From Hyphomicrobium sp. (lineage in GTDB: Bacteria > Pseudomonadota > Alphaproteobacteria > Rhizobiales > Hyphomicrobiaceae), in NCBI GenBank assembly GCA_019751875.1, contig JAIEMV010000010.1, positions 53,638 through 117,637 of the forward strand: a stretch of DNA of 64,000 nt, in the 5' to 3' direction. The first letter of the stretch is position 1. Every line of letters begins with the position of its first letter. Of the stretch, positions 51,565-60,855 are shown piece by piece. The notes under the pieces were generated by a model. That model had not been told where the DNA came from, made no database searches, and worked only from the letters and a program-made list of their open reading frames with translations. The position numbers and the translations under genes are program-made.

Positions 51565-52245
51565 TCACTCGGCGGCTTCAGGCGCCAGGATCGGCCCGTG
51601 CGCAACACGCTCCGGAGCCTTGTGAACCATGGTATAGGCGTAATCGATGCCCATGCCGTACGCGCCCGAATGCTCTTTCACGATGCCGGTAACGGCCTCG
51701 TATGTGTCTCTGCGCGCCCAATCCCGCTGCCACTCGAGCAGAACCTGCTGCCAGGTCACTGGGACGACGCCGGCTTGGATCATGCGCTGCATCGCGTAAT
51801 TGTGCGCATCGAGCGACGTTCCGCCGGATGCGTCGGCGACCATGTATATCTCGTAATCTGCGTCATGCATGGCCGAGAGAGCGAAGGTGGTGTTACACAC
51901 TTCGGTCCAAAGACCCGATACGATAACTTTCTTGCGAGCATTTCTCGCCAGCGCGTCGCGGACCTTTTGATCATCCCACGAGTTCATGGAGGTCCGCTCC
52001 AGCAGTGGGACGTCGGGGAAGACGGCTAGCAATTCCGGGTAGGTATGCCCGGAGAACGACTCTGTCTCGACGGTGGTGATCGTTGTCGGAACCTTGAAGG
52101 CCTTCGCACCCTTTGCGAGCCCGACGACATTGTTCTTCAGCGTCTGTCGGTCGATTGATTGCACGCCGAATGCCATCTGCGGCTGATGATCGATAAAGAT
52201 CAGCTGGCTGTTCTGGGGTGTCAAAACTTCAAGGTACTTCTTCAT
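51565..52245 (-). CDS. Isochorismatase-family hydrolase (YcaC-like)
   Basis: 'SQLIFIDHQPQMAFGVQSIDRQ', 'KKVIVSGLWTEVCNTTFALSAMHDADYEIYMVADASGGTSLDAHNYAMQRM'. Confidence 0.92.
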   Translation of the reverse strand: MKKYLEVLTPQNSQLIFIDHQPQMAFGVQSIDRQTLKNNVVGLAKGAKAFKVPTTITTVETESFSGHTYPELLAVFPDVPLLERTSMNSWDDQKVRDALARNARKKVIVSGLWTEVCNTTFALSAMHDADYEIYMVADASGGTSLDAHNYAMQRMIQAGVVPVTWQQVLLEWQRDWARRDTYEAVTGIVKEHSGAYGMGIDYAYTMVHKAPERVAHGPILAPEAAE

Positions 52246-53104
52246 ATGCTGGCTCCTGCTAGGACGACGTTCTTGGGAAAATAGTCAGCCCACGCATGGA
52301 TACAAGTCGAACAAGACGTCGCACATCAGCTGAATATCGTGAAGACGTTATGCGACAGTTGGATGACACCTAGTAAGGGCATCCTTTCGGGACGGCTTCT
52401 CAAGCTGCTCGCCGTCGTCTTCATCGGGGGAAATCTGCTGCAGTCTTCGCTGTCACCGAACCACTCGGTGCCGCACTAAGACCCAAACTGGTATGGCGTG
52501 ACGCTTCCCCGTCGGCAGGACGACGCTCATCTTGATCAGCGTCGCGAGGCTTTCGGCAAGCTTCGAGACTCACGCATAGAGCGCAAGGACAGTAGACCGC
52601 GAGAGTGGCGCTCGTGTTGTCGACGATTTATCGACTGAGATCCATGAAAGCGCACGTCGTCCTGCGTAGGAATTTCAACCGCCGATCTAATTGGAATAGA
52701 GGCTGACTGACAAAGGGTTCGGAGAAAAACATAATATGCAAAATTTTTGCAATTCATGAATGAAATAGATTAGATGGCGGAGAGAGTGTCCGCTCCTCTT
52801 GCTGTCTATGTTTCTGTTGTTACGCGACTTTTTTCATTTGCTTAAGCTACCGTCCCACGTTTTGCCCCTCCCAGCCCATAATCGGAGCACTTGTTGCGCC
52901 ACCGCTCGTCGTTCATGGCTAATTCTGCTACTTGCACGTGAGATTGGCCGATGACGATGGAGCGTCAATATCCATCGATTCCGGGCGAACTCCACCCCCC
53001 GGATGAACTGCAAATACGTGAGCCGCTTGAAGTCTAGAGAGTTTTGGGTCCGGGTAGGTGTGTCTCGGTCTTTTACCTGCAGGGTACTTGGTCTCGATCC
53101 CCTC

Positions 53105-56100
53105 TTACGGACCTATAGCTAAGCTTGTTGCGCCCTGAGAGTTGAACACATCCAAATCAAACCGCTCGCGGACTACGACAAGCGCTCGTCCACGTAGATA
53201 CTCATCAGGACTTTCGTGCGCCGCAAGCCAGGAAGGATTTTCTTGCATGATTTTGCGACGAGATTCTTCGTCTTCGTTAAGGTCACTAACGCACACGTAG
53301 ATATGCCCCAATATGTTTGCAACACCTGTTGAAGGTTCGCCGGCGTATGCCTGCCGCAGTTTGGCCGTGGCTTTTATGTCGACAACTAGCATTCTATTGT
53401 CATGCTTTTCGTCCAGTGATGTCAGGGCGAATATCGGGATCTCCGCGCCTGATACCTCTATCGCTCCGGAAAAGCCTTTCAGCCCCCGGACTGAAGCGAT
53501 GGAAGACGCAGTTCTCGAAGCAGATCGGCTGCGATAGCCGCTATGGGATCTAAAAAAATGATGCTCCGTCGTGTAATCGAGAGTATGGATGATAATTAAA
53601 TCGCCGGCGATCTTCTCCTGCAATATCTTCGTCAGCTCTTCGTTCAGCTTTTCTGCCGAAACTTCAATTTTTCTTCCGGCTCTGTTCAAAAGTGCTCCAA
53701 AGATAGATCTGTCCTCAGCAAGTCCAAGTCCCTCACCATACGCCTCACCCCATCCTCCGAAAGAAGTGTGTTCCTGGCTGATAAAGGCGCTTTTGTCATC
53801 AACCTGATTGTACCCCAGTGTTCTGACGCCCTCTAACCTGCCGACGTCCACAATTGCGCTCTTCCATTCCAACAGGGGTCGCAGTCGGATGGTGCTTCTA
53901 TATCTCTCGATAAGCTCCTCCCCGAAGCGGCTCACTTTTTCCTGACACAAGGGTGCCGCCCGAGTTCTTTCGAGTTCCGCCCGCTGATCAGCGCGGCGCG
54001 CAGTTTCCAGAAGATCTCTCAGGGTTGGCACCTCGTGACGTTGTGCCTCTGTGAGTATTCGCGACCAATCGGCAGATCTTTCTGTTTCTATTTCATTCAG
54101 AATTTCGGCTATTATTCCCGTCGATACTGATGAAAGAGTACGACTGTGAGAAATTCTGACGTCAAGGGCGGGCTGCTCCCGAAGCGAGCTCAGAATACTC
54201 AAAGATTTAAAGATATAGCCCCGCGCCAGTTGAGCATGGCTTGAAATTGATCGCACTTTCCCGTCGGGTATCACATCCCACATCGTCCAACCCCAGTAAT
54301 CGTCTGGATCCGAGCCGCGTATATCCCTCCAGGCCGCAGATAGATCATCCATCTGGTTTGGTAATCCATTCGACAACGCCGCTAATATTTCAAGATCTCC
54401 CTCTTGGATTCCATTCTTTAGAAGCTCAGCTATTGCATGGCCAATCAAAGCGAGCAGCACCTGAGTTACTCCTCGTCGCAAATCGTCCGACGCCGCCTCG
54501 TACGCGACCTGACGGCTTAGCGCATTTTTTTGGTTGCCCAGCTCCTGTGGCTCAGTTGCCCTTGAAATCTGCAGCTTCAGCATCTCTGAATCTGCGCGAT
54601 AGGCCTCAGATTCTAGTGATCTTGAGATATCTCCGAGAGCATCAACGATCTCTCTTACGATCTTTAGATCGCGAGTAGCCGACGCTTGTTTTGCGACTAA
54701 CATGAGCGATCGAACTGCAAACAGCAGGAACTCGAGGAAATCGTTTATTTCGTCGGCGCCAGTTTCATTATTTTGTAACGCCGGCTCTATTTGAAATTTA
54801 GCAATCTCGTGGACGTATCGCCAGGATCTCTCCTTTAGCAGTTCTTCAACCGTACCCTTCTCTCTTTCTGCCACCCAATACAGATAATCAGCTAAAACTA
54901 TGAACTCCTGGAAACAATAATGATCCCGCACCTGAAAAGCTCTGGATGCGATTGCAAATGGCAAATAGCTAACCGAAGTGGCGATTGATCTGTTTTCGGT
55001 CTTCACAGCAACTGGCAATATTTCACGCCAGTCGTCTCTTAAGCTGTCGATCTCGACCCAGCCGCCTCCCCAACCATTCCGCTCTTTCCGCGCCATATCG
55101 GGTTTATAGGTAGCTCCCATATTTACCAGAGCCTCAAGGAAGATCTCTGCGATTTCGATAAATAACTTCGAGAACGTGTCCACCGCTCCAGGCGACTCCG
55201 CTCTTAAAGCTGCGATGAAGCCATCTTTCGAAGCTTGCAATTCCTGTGTGAATAGATCTGACGCCTTGTGGTTATTTGATAGCTTGAAAACAAAGGGGAT
55301 AGCGCCTGTCAGCTCCGCATTCATCTCATCTCGCTCGAGCAATTGAGCCGGCACTGCAAGCAATGCACGCTGTCGTGCACGGAACAGGGAACTGCTGGGC
55401 ACATCCTCTTCGAGGCGCTTTAAGAGATAGATTGGCCGCGGCTCATGATCTTCGGTGATTGCCTCTTTTGTCTCAAGAGCATCATCAGCTTTAGCCTTCA
55501 AATTGGCCTTCTTACCACTAAGGCTGAACCCGAACTGTGACTGTGCATAGAGGTCCAACCGGTCTAGGACTTTTTTAAGCTCTTCAATGTGGATGTCCTG
55601 AAGCCATCCTTCGTCGGGATGCTCGAGTATCTTGTAGTTGTTGATCTTTGAAATCCAAGACGCTGACGGAACATATCGGAGCTGTTGCAGTGGGCCGCCT
55701 GACTTCATGTAATTCAGCAGCAGTGCGTCCCCTACTCGCCGCCTCGCGGACAATAAAATCGTGTTGTAAAGGCGCTCTCTTAGCTGTTTCTTTCGATTAG
55801 ACTCCATCAACGCTGGGTCAAGCAGATTTCTTATTACACCCGAGAAAGCGAAAAGAGTAGTCAAGGCCAAAATGGCTGCCAAGAGCACACTCGGCAGTCC
55901 AGGTTTAGCCAAAATAAATCCAAGTGGAATCAACGTAATTGCAACGCCGAGAGGCCAAATCATACTGATCTTTAAGAGCAGCCGCTTTTGTTCAACTTCG
56001 TAGCCACCTCGGATCGTTTCAGCAACAAAGATTAGAAGCGCGACAATGATCACTGCCAAGCCTGTGAAGCCGGCAGCCACACTGCTGTCGAGATTAGTAT

Positions 56101-56596
56101 CTGCAATTTCTTTGTACCAATTCGCGATCGTGAAGGGGTCATACCCGTCGCCCATTCGGCTTTTCAGCGGCGCAAAGAATAGTGCAATCAACAAGAGAAC
56201 GATCGCGAGCGATTTGAGTGATGGTTCTTCGAAGCGCTTGCGGCGTTCCGTCTGGATCCAGTCGACGCACTTTTCGACTGCTCGATGACATCGCAATCGA
56301 GCGCTGCTGCGATATTTTAGGATCTTATAACGTGTTGGTATTGATTCCGTGGCGTTGGTGCGCGTGTTTGCTTTTATCTCGGCATCAATTTGCCCCGACA
56401 ACCAATGTGATTTCCAGCGCAAATGGTAAATGGACAATAACGCAATCACTAATGCGAGCGCGCCAGCAACTAGCAATAGATATATGATCTTTGCATTCGC
56501 AAAAGCCCAGCAGTAATCACCGCAAAGAACAGGTCCACCAATTAGGACCGCCACGCTATGCCTTATCTCTGAAGCTAACGTTCTGATCATCCCCAC
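53105..56596 (-). CDS. Large uncharacterised multi-TM N-terminal protein (1163 aa)
   Basis: Uninterrupted 3.5-kb ORF; N-terminal hydrophobic helices 'LALVIALLSIYHL', 'LAIVLLLIALFFAPL', 'GLAVIIVALLIFVAETI', 'LGVAITLIPLGFIL', 'LLAAILALTTLFAFSGVI'; long soluble C-term with no family I recognise. Confidence 0.8.
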   Translation of the reverse strand: MGMIRTLASEIRHSVAVLIGGPVLCGDYCWAFANAKIIYLLLVAGALALVIALLSIYHLRWKSHWLSGQIDAEIKANTRTNATESIPTRYKILKYRSSARLRCHRAVEKCVDWIQTERRKRFEEPSLKSLAIVLLLIALFFAPLKSRMGDGYDPFTIANWYKEIADTNLDSSVAAGFTGLAVIIVALLIFVAETIRGGYEVEQKRLLLKISMIWPLGVAITLIPLGFILAKPGLPSVLLAAILALTTLFAFSGVIRNLLDPALMESNRKKQLRERLYNTILLSARRRVGDALLLNYMKSGGPLQQLRYVPSASWISKINNYKILEHPDEGWLQDIHIEELKKVLDRLDLYAQSQFGFSLSGKKANLKAKADDALETKEAITEDHEPRPIYLLKRLEEDVPSSSLFRARQRALLAVPAQLLERDEMNAELTGAIPFVFKLSNNHKASDLFTQELQASKDGFIAALRAESPGAVDTFSKLFIEIAEIFLEALVNMGATYKPDMARKERNGWGGGWVEIDSLRDDWREILPVAVKTENRSIATSVSYLPFAIASRAFQVRDHYCFQEFIVLADYLYWVAEREKGTVEELLKERSWRYVHEIAKFQIEPALQNNETGADEINDFLEFLLFAVRSLMLVAKQASATRDLKIVREIVDALGDISRSLESEAYRADSEMLKLQISRATEPQELGNQKNALSRQVAYEAASDDLRRGVTQVLLALIGHAIAELLKNGIQEGDLEILAALSNGLPNQMDDLSAAWRDIRGSDPDDYWGWTMWDVIPDGKVRSISSHAQLARGYIFKSLSILSSLREQPALDVRISHSRTLSSVSTGIIAEILNEIETERSADWSRILTEAQRHEVPTLRDLLETARRADQRAELERTRAAPLCQEKVSRFGEELIERYRSTIRLRPLLEWKSAIVDVGRLEGVRTLGYNQVDDKSAFISQEHTSFGGWGEAYGEGLGLAEDRSIFGALLNRAGRKIEVSAEKLNEELTKILQEKIAGDLIIIHTLDYTTEHHFFRSHSGYRSRSASRTASSIASVRGLKGFSGAIEVSGAEIPIFALTSLDEKHDNRMLVVDIKATAKLRQAYAGEPSTGVANILGHIYVCVSDLNEDEESRRKIMQENPSWLAAHESPDEYLRGRALVVVRERFDLDVFNSQGATSLAIGP

Positions 56597-56719
56597 GCAC
56601 CTCTTAACTGCTTTATACGGTCCCCGTGGACCTAATCTCGAAGCCGTGGCGGCTGTAGTTTGACCTTTAAGTAGGGGAACTGAAATCAGAGTTAGCTATC
56701 GGGCCGGATTTCGGCAGCT

Positions 56720-57343
56720 TCAAAGCCCGGGCCCAGCGCAGGGACCTCTCCGAGCTTCGTTCTTCGCACACCATGAGATTAGGTCCTTGCGCATTGCGGG
56801 ATGCAAAAACGGCAAACCAGCCAGTAAGATCACTTGCCCATGTCCGATGCTGTCCCAAGCAATGCGGTCCCAGTCGTCCTTTGACCACCGGAGTATTGCC
56901 ACGTTCTCGCGACTAATTTTCCCGTACTGATCCTTGAGATCGGCTCGAAAAGTGACAACCACTGGCCCAGACGGTGTGCGTGACGGATCGGATTTCATCC
57001 ATTGGCCTAGTTCTTTGATGTCTGAGCCGACCACATCGAACCATTCGGACCAAAGCGGGTCTCTAGCATCAACAGTGATATCGTAAATTGCGCTGCGGTT
57101 TTCGCTCACTAACCGCTCGCCGAATACGGCTTTCGCTGTCGTATTTTGAGCAGCAGGTTGAGCCGGCGCATCGGGGCCACTCAAGTATCGTACAACAAAA
57201 AATCCGACTGCCAGCAGTGAGCCGATCCCACCGAAAATATCAGCCAAGCCGGTACGGCCAGTCCTGCGAATGCCAAGTCCGAAAATCCAAAAGATTATGG
57301 CTCCGACAAACAGTGCAGGGTAGATCTCACTGGCAGATGGCAT
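56720..57343 (-). CDS. Uncharacterised protein with two N-terminal TM helices
   Basis: 'ALFVGAIIFWIFGLGI' and 'IFGGIGSLLAVGFFVVRYL' then soluble domain. Confidence 0.65.
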   Translation of the reverse strand: MPSASEIYPALFVGAIIFWIFGLGIRRTGRTGLADIFGGIGSLLAVGFFVVRYLSGPDAPAQPAAQNTTAKAVFGERLVSENRSAIYDITVDARDPLWSEWFDVVGSDIKELGQWMKSDPSRTPSGPVVVTFRADLKDQYGKISRENVAILRWSKDDWDRIAWDSIGHGQVILLAGLPFLHPAMRKDLISWCAKNEARRGPCAGPGL

Positions 57344-57761
57344 GATGACTCAGTCGAATGCGAAGAGAAGAGTGGCCGACGCACTACAGTGTCATGACAC
57401 TTTCTGAAAAGCCATAGCGCGGCGCCCTGCCCGTTTGCCTTCTCACCAACATTAAGCCTGCGCTCGAGTACGTTAGTGGCGAAGTATGATCATTGCGGTT
57501 GCGCCCGGTGCACCGCAGCGAGTCAAAACGCAATCTGTGCGCTAACGTTCTTCTGCCTCAGCTTGCGCTTGGCGATGGTCGCAGCGCGAGGCGGGGACAA
57601 CCATCGCCTGCCGCCAGTCGAGTGTGCGTCAACTACCTAGCGGCAGCGGGCTGCAACTATCTAACCTAGCCAAATGGTTCTACTCACATTCAGCTTTTCG
57701 GTAGCAGTTAGTATTGATAAATTATATTATCACTAGTTGTAACTCCAGTCAAGGTGCCTGT

Positions 57762-58886
57762 ATGCCTGCAAAAACTCCTCCAGATCCTGTGAAGCCTTCA
57801 GAGGCTCCGACCGGACTGACCGATACCGCCTTGGACTTTGCGCGAGCGGCGCTCGCGCCCAACACATTGCGAACCTATCGGGCTCAGTGGCACCTGTGGA
57901 CCACCTACGCACACGCAGCGAACGCGAGCGCGTTGCCGGCCGATCCTGAGACCGTCGCAAATTGGCTGGCGCACCGCGCCGCGAGGGTCGCACCATCAGT
58001 CGCGAGGGTCGCAGTTGCCTCCGACAGACGACATGACGGCGCGTCAGTCGCGACATTGCGCACAGCCCTCGCCGCTATTCGCTTTGCACATCTGGCTGCG
58101 GGGCAGTCTTTCGATGCCCGGCACCCCGCCCTCCAGCTCGTCCTGCGCGGCATTGCTCGCACCACGACCTCCGCCCCACGCCAGGCCGCCCCTCTCGGCC
58201 CGGACCTGCTTTTGAGCATCCTTGCGACCCTCGGCAATTCTCCGCGCGATGTTCGCGATGGTGCCATCCTGGCGCTTGGCTACTGCTTCGGCTGTCGGAG
58301 ATCCGAGTTAACGGGGCTCGATCTCGAGGAGATCGGTGAGGGCACGGGGGCTCTTCGTCTTGGGCCCACCCGACTGGAGATCCGCCTCTGGCATGCGAAG
58401 ACCCGACATGCTCGAGCAGACGCCGAGACTATGGTCGTGCCACGTGGTCCCAACCGAGCCGCCGTCGCGGCGATCGTGAGATGGATACGGCTTGCTGATG
58501 TTCAACGCGGCGAACCGGTACTGCGACGGGTTCTCAAGGCGGAGGGGATCTCACCCAATCGCCTCGACCCCCAGAGCGTTTCCCTCATCATCAAAGACCG
58601 GGTCCGCGAACATCTGTTGGCGCAGGGTGCCCCGGAGAGTGTCGCAGCGAAGGTCGCGCGTGGATATTCGGGGCACAGCCTCCGAGTTGGGTTGGCTGTC
58701 GCGGCCGCGGAGGCCGGCGCGAGTGTGCTTGCGATCCAATCCGCACTTGGCCACAGATCGCCCGCGATGGCTGCGCGATATGCCAGCGCCGCCGAAAAGT
58801 CTCGCATGAGCCCGCACTTCCTGCCTGGTGTATCGCTGGGGCGAAAACGCACTAAGGGGCAGATCGGGAAGGGGTCGGGGCAATGA
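57762..58886 (+). CDS. Tyrosine-type site-specific integrase/recombinase
   Basis: 'AILALGYCFGCRRSELTGLDLEEI' and C-terminal 'GYSGHSLRVGLAVAAAEAGASVLAIQSALGHRSPAMAARYASAAEKSR' (HxxR...GH...Y). Confidence 0.95.
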   Translation: MPAKTPPDPVKPSEAPTGLTDTALDFARAALAPNTLRTYRAQWHLWTTYAHAANASALPADPETVANWLAHRAARVAPSVARVAVASDRRHDGASVATLRTALAAIRFAHLAAGQSFDARHPALQLVLRGIARTTTSAPRQAAPLGPDLLLSILATLGNSPRDVRDGAILALGYCFGCRRSELTGLDLEEIGEGTGALRLGPTRLEIRLWHAKTRHARADAETMVVPRGPNRAAVAAIVRWIRLADVQRGEPVLRRVLKAEGISPNRLDPQSVSLIIKDRVREHLLAQGAPESVAAKVARGYSGHSLRVGLAVAAAEAGASVLAIQSALGHRSPAMAARYASAAEKSRMSPHFLPGVSLGRKRTKGQIGKGSGQ

Positions 58887-59248
58887 AGGTTCTCAGCGTT
58901 CGCCAGCCCTGGGCATGGGCCATTATTGCCGGTCACAAGACAATCGAGAACCGGAGGTGGTCGACGACCTACCGAGGGCCTCTTTTGATCCACGCTGGAC
59001 AAAAGATGCGGATCCAAGACTACAGGCGATTGCTCGACTACGGGGACGAAGACGGCTTTCAGGTTCCCGAGCGGGAAGATCTGCACCTCGGCGGGATTAT
59101 CGGCAAGGCTGTGCTGGTCGACATTGTGACCAAAGCGAAAGGAAACCCTTGGTTCGAAGGACCGTACGGCTGGTGTCTCGTCGAGCCTCGCAAGCTGCCG
59201 TTTCGGCCCTTGCTCGGAAAGTTGCGGTTGTTCGAGGAAGCTGAGTGA
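58883..59248 (+). CDS. ASCH-domain protein
   Basis: 'MKVLSVRQPWAWAIIAGHKTIENRRWSTTYRGPLLIHAGQK...GGIIGKAVLVDIV...WFEGPYGWCLVEPRKLPFRPLLGKLRLFE'; ATGA overlap with the integrase stop. Confidence 0.92.
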   Translation: MKVLSVRQPWAWAIIAGHKTIENRRWSTTYRGPLLIHAGQKMRIQDYRRLLDYGDEDGFQVPEREDLHLGGIIGKAVLVDIVTKAKGNPWFEGPYGWCLVEPRKLPFRPLLGKLRLFEEAE

Positions 59249-59360
59249 GCCACGGCATCGTTCGCTTTTCTATAGCGGTCGCCTGACAATCCGAATTTTT
59301 GGCGAGGCGAAGTGCGCGGCTGGTGGTCGCTCTCCATATGTAGGGCCGCAGGGCCTCTCC

Positions 59361-59480
59361 CCTGTAAGGTCACTGGCTCCCCTGTAGGGTCACTGGCTCC
59401 GCTGTAAGGTCACTGGCTCCCCTGTAAGGTCGCTGGGTCCCCTGTAAGGTCACTGGCTCCCCTGTGAGGTCGCTGGGCAG
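59361..59480. repeat. Six tandem 20-bp direct repeats (iteron-like), plus a degenerate seventh to about 59500
   Basis: cctgtaaggtcactggctcc at 59361, 59381, 59401, 59421, 59441 and 59461 with 1-5 substitutions, exact 20-bp period. Confidence 0.95.
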
Positions 59481-59516
59481 CCCGCCAGGTCGCTCTCTTC
59501 TCGGAGCGAATGTCTA

Positions 59517-60797
59517 CTAAGCCTCACAGACTGTCGCGAACTCTACTGAACCTGCTAACGGATGCTCGCCCCGCCTGAGAACTTCCAGTTTTCGCTGGAG
59601 CTGTTCCTCCATGATCTCGGAAACGCGCGCACTGCAATCTTGCCGGACGATGACGCTGTCGTGGATCGGCAGAGCAACTATCCCGCAATCGTGGCAACGG
59701 TCCAGCACGTCAAGGAGTAGTTCAGAATCCAAGAACTGCAGCCTCCGGCCGACGCCGCTGTAGAAGTACGCACTGATCGGTCCATGTCTCAGCTCAAGCG
59801 CACGTAACAGGCGCCGTGCAGTGTACTCGTCGAAGTCTGGATATTTATCTGGATCAGCGATGTTGAAGACCAGCGCTTTCGCGGCTTTCGGACGTGAATT
59901 GGCATTGATCATAATTTGCCACGCCATTTTGACGAGGCTCCGATCCCAACCCTCCATTCTATAGCACCTCCCGGGAGATACCCCGCCACAACACGCATAA
60001 AGAAGTTGGGCGTGTAATTCCGCATAGTCGAGCTCGACGGTCGGACTTTCATCAATAGTCAATTGTGCTCGTCGGTATTTCGGCAGGTGCTGCCAGAACG
60101 CTCCATACAACCTGCCGCCATGCTGCCAGTCCTCATTGAAGACCCTGTAAGTGGCTCTATTTCCCGGATTGACGATCTGGCCGTCTAGTTTCAAACAGGG
60201 TTTCGACAAATCGAGAGCGGCATCCGTCGATCCAAGTACCGCGTTACGGAAAATTTCATTGTGCCGTCGCATGCGGCACCGCATGGCGTTAGTGTGATCT
60301 GTGTCGTCGTAGTCTATCAGGTGCTTTGCCTTGTTCTTTAACTGGATCGTCTCGTGCTTCTCACTTGCTGTGACTGATGACCAATTCAACGGCGCGCTTA
60401 AGAGCCTGTCCGTCGCTCTGATGCGGCTCTGCCAACCGAACGATGAACGTGAAGCACGTTCTTCTTCGATCATTCCTTTGCTTACAAGCAGGTCAACCAA
60501 CGCAAGAATTCGACGATAGGTGTATTGGGGTCCGAGGTAGCGGCGCTTGTCTGAGTAGAATTGCTTGTTGCGCGAGTAGCTGACCCATACGCCTACACTG
60601 GAAGCAGCAAAAAGACAGGCAATCATGCCTTGCAGCGCTCGACTATTCGGCCCCCCGAACAGACCCAGCGTTTGCAGGTCGTTCTTCGTCACTCCGGACC
60701 ATTTCAGAGACAGAGGCATATCGCTGCCATTGGCTCCCGGATTGAACGCATCATTGCTGTCGCCGAAGTACATTGCTTCGCCGTCCAATCTGTTCAT
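59517..60797 (-). CDS. Uncharacterised mobile-element protein with motifs resembling single-subunit (PolA/T7 RNAP-like) polymerases
   Basis: Motif A-like 'VELDYAELHAQLLYACCG', motif B-like 'RSLVKMAWQIMINANS', motif C-like 'ALPIHDSVIVRQD', in the correct order. Confidence 0.6.
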   Translation of the reverse strand: MNRLDGEAMYFGDSNDAFNPGANGSDMPLSLKWSGVTKNDLQTLGLFGGPNSRALQGMIACLFAASSVGVWVSYSRNKQFYSDKRRYLGPQYTYRRILALVDLLVSKGMIEEERASRSSFGWQSRIRATDRLLSAPLNWSSVTASEKHETIQLKNKAKHLIDYDDTDHTNAMRCRMRRHNEIFRNAVLGSTDAALDLSKPCLKLDGQIVNPGNRATYRVFNEDWQHGGRLYGAFWQHLPKYRRAQLTIDESPTVELDYAELHAQLLYACCGGVSPGRCYRMEGWDRSLVKMAWQIMINANSRPKAAKALVFNIADPDKYPDFDEYTARRLLRALELRHGPISAYFYSGVGRRLQFLDSELLLDVLDRCHDCGIVALPIHDSVIVRQDCSARVSEIMEEQLQRKLEVLRRGEHPLAGSVEFATVCEA

Positions 60798-60855
60798 TTC
60801 TGTTCTTGGATGATTGGCGAGCGTGCGAAACTAATCAGCACGCTCGCCTGCAAAC

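Noticed and set aside
52258-53100. Possible degraded genes between the isochorismatase and the 1163-aa gene
   Set aside because: Only short ORFs without protein-like features; reported as intergenic.
59361-59500. Possible CRISPR array (20-bp regular repeats)
   Set aside because: No spacers and no cas genes nearby; contiguous direct repeats.
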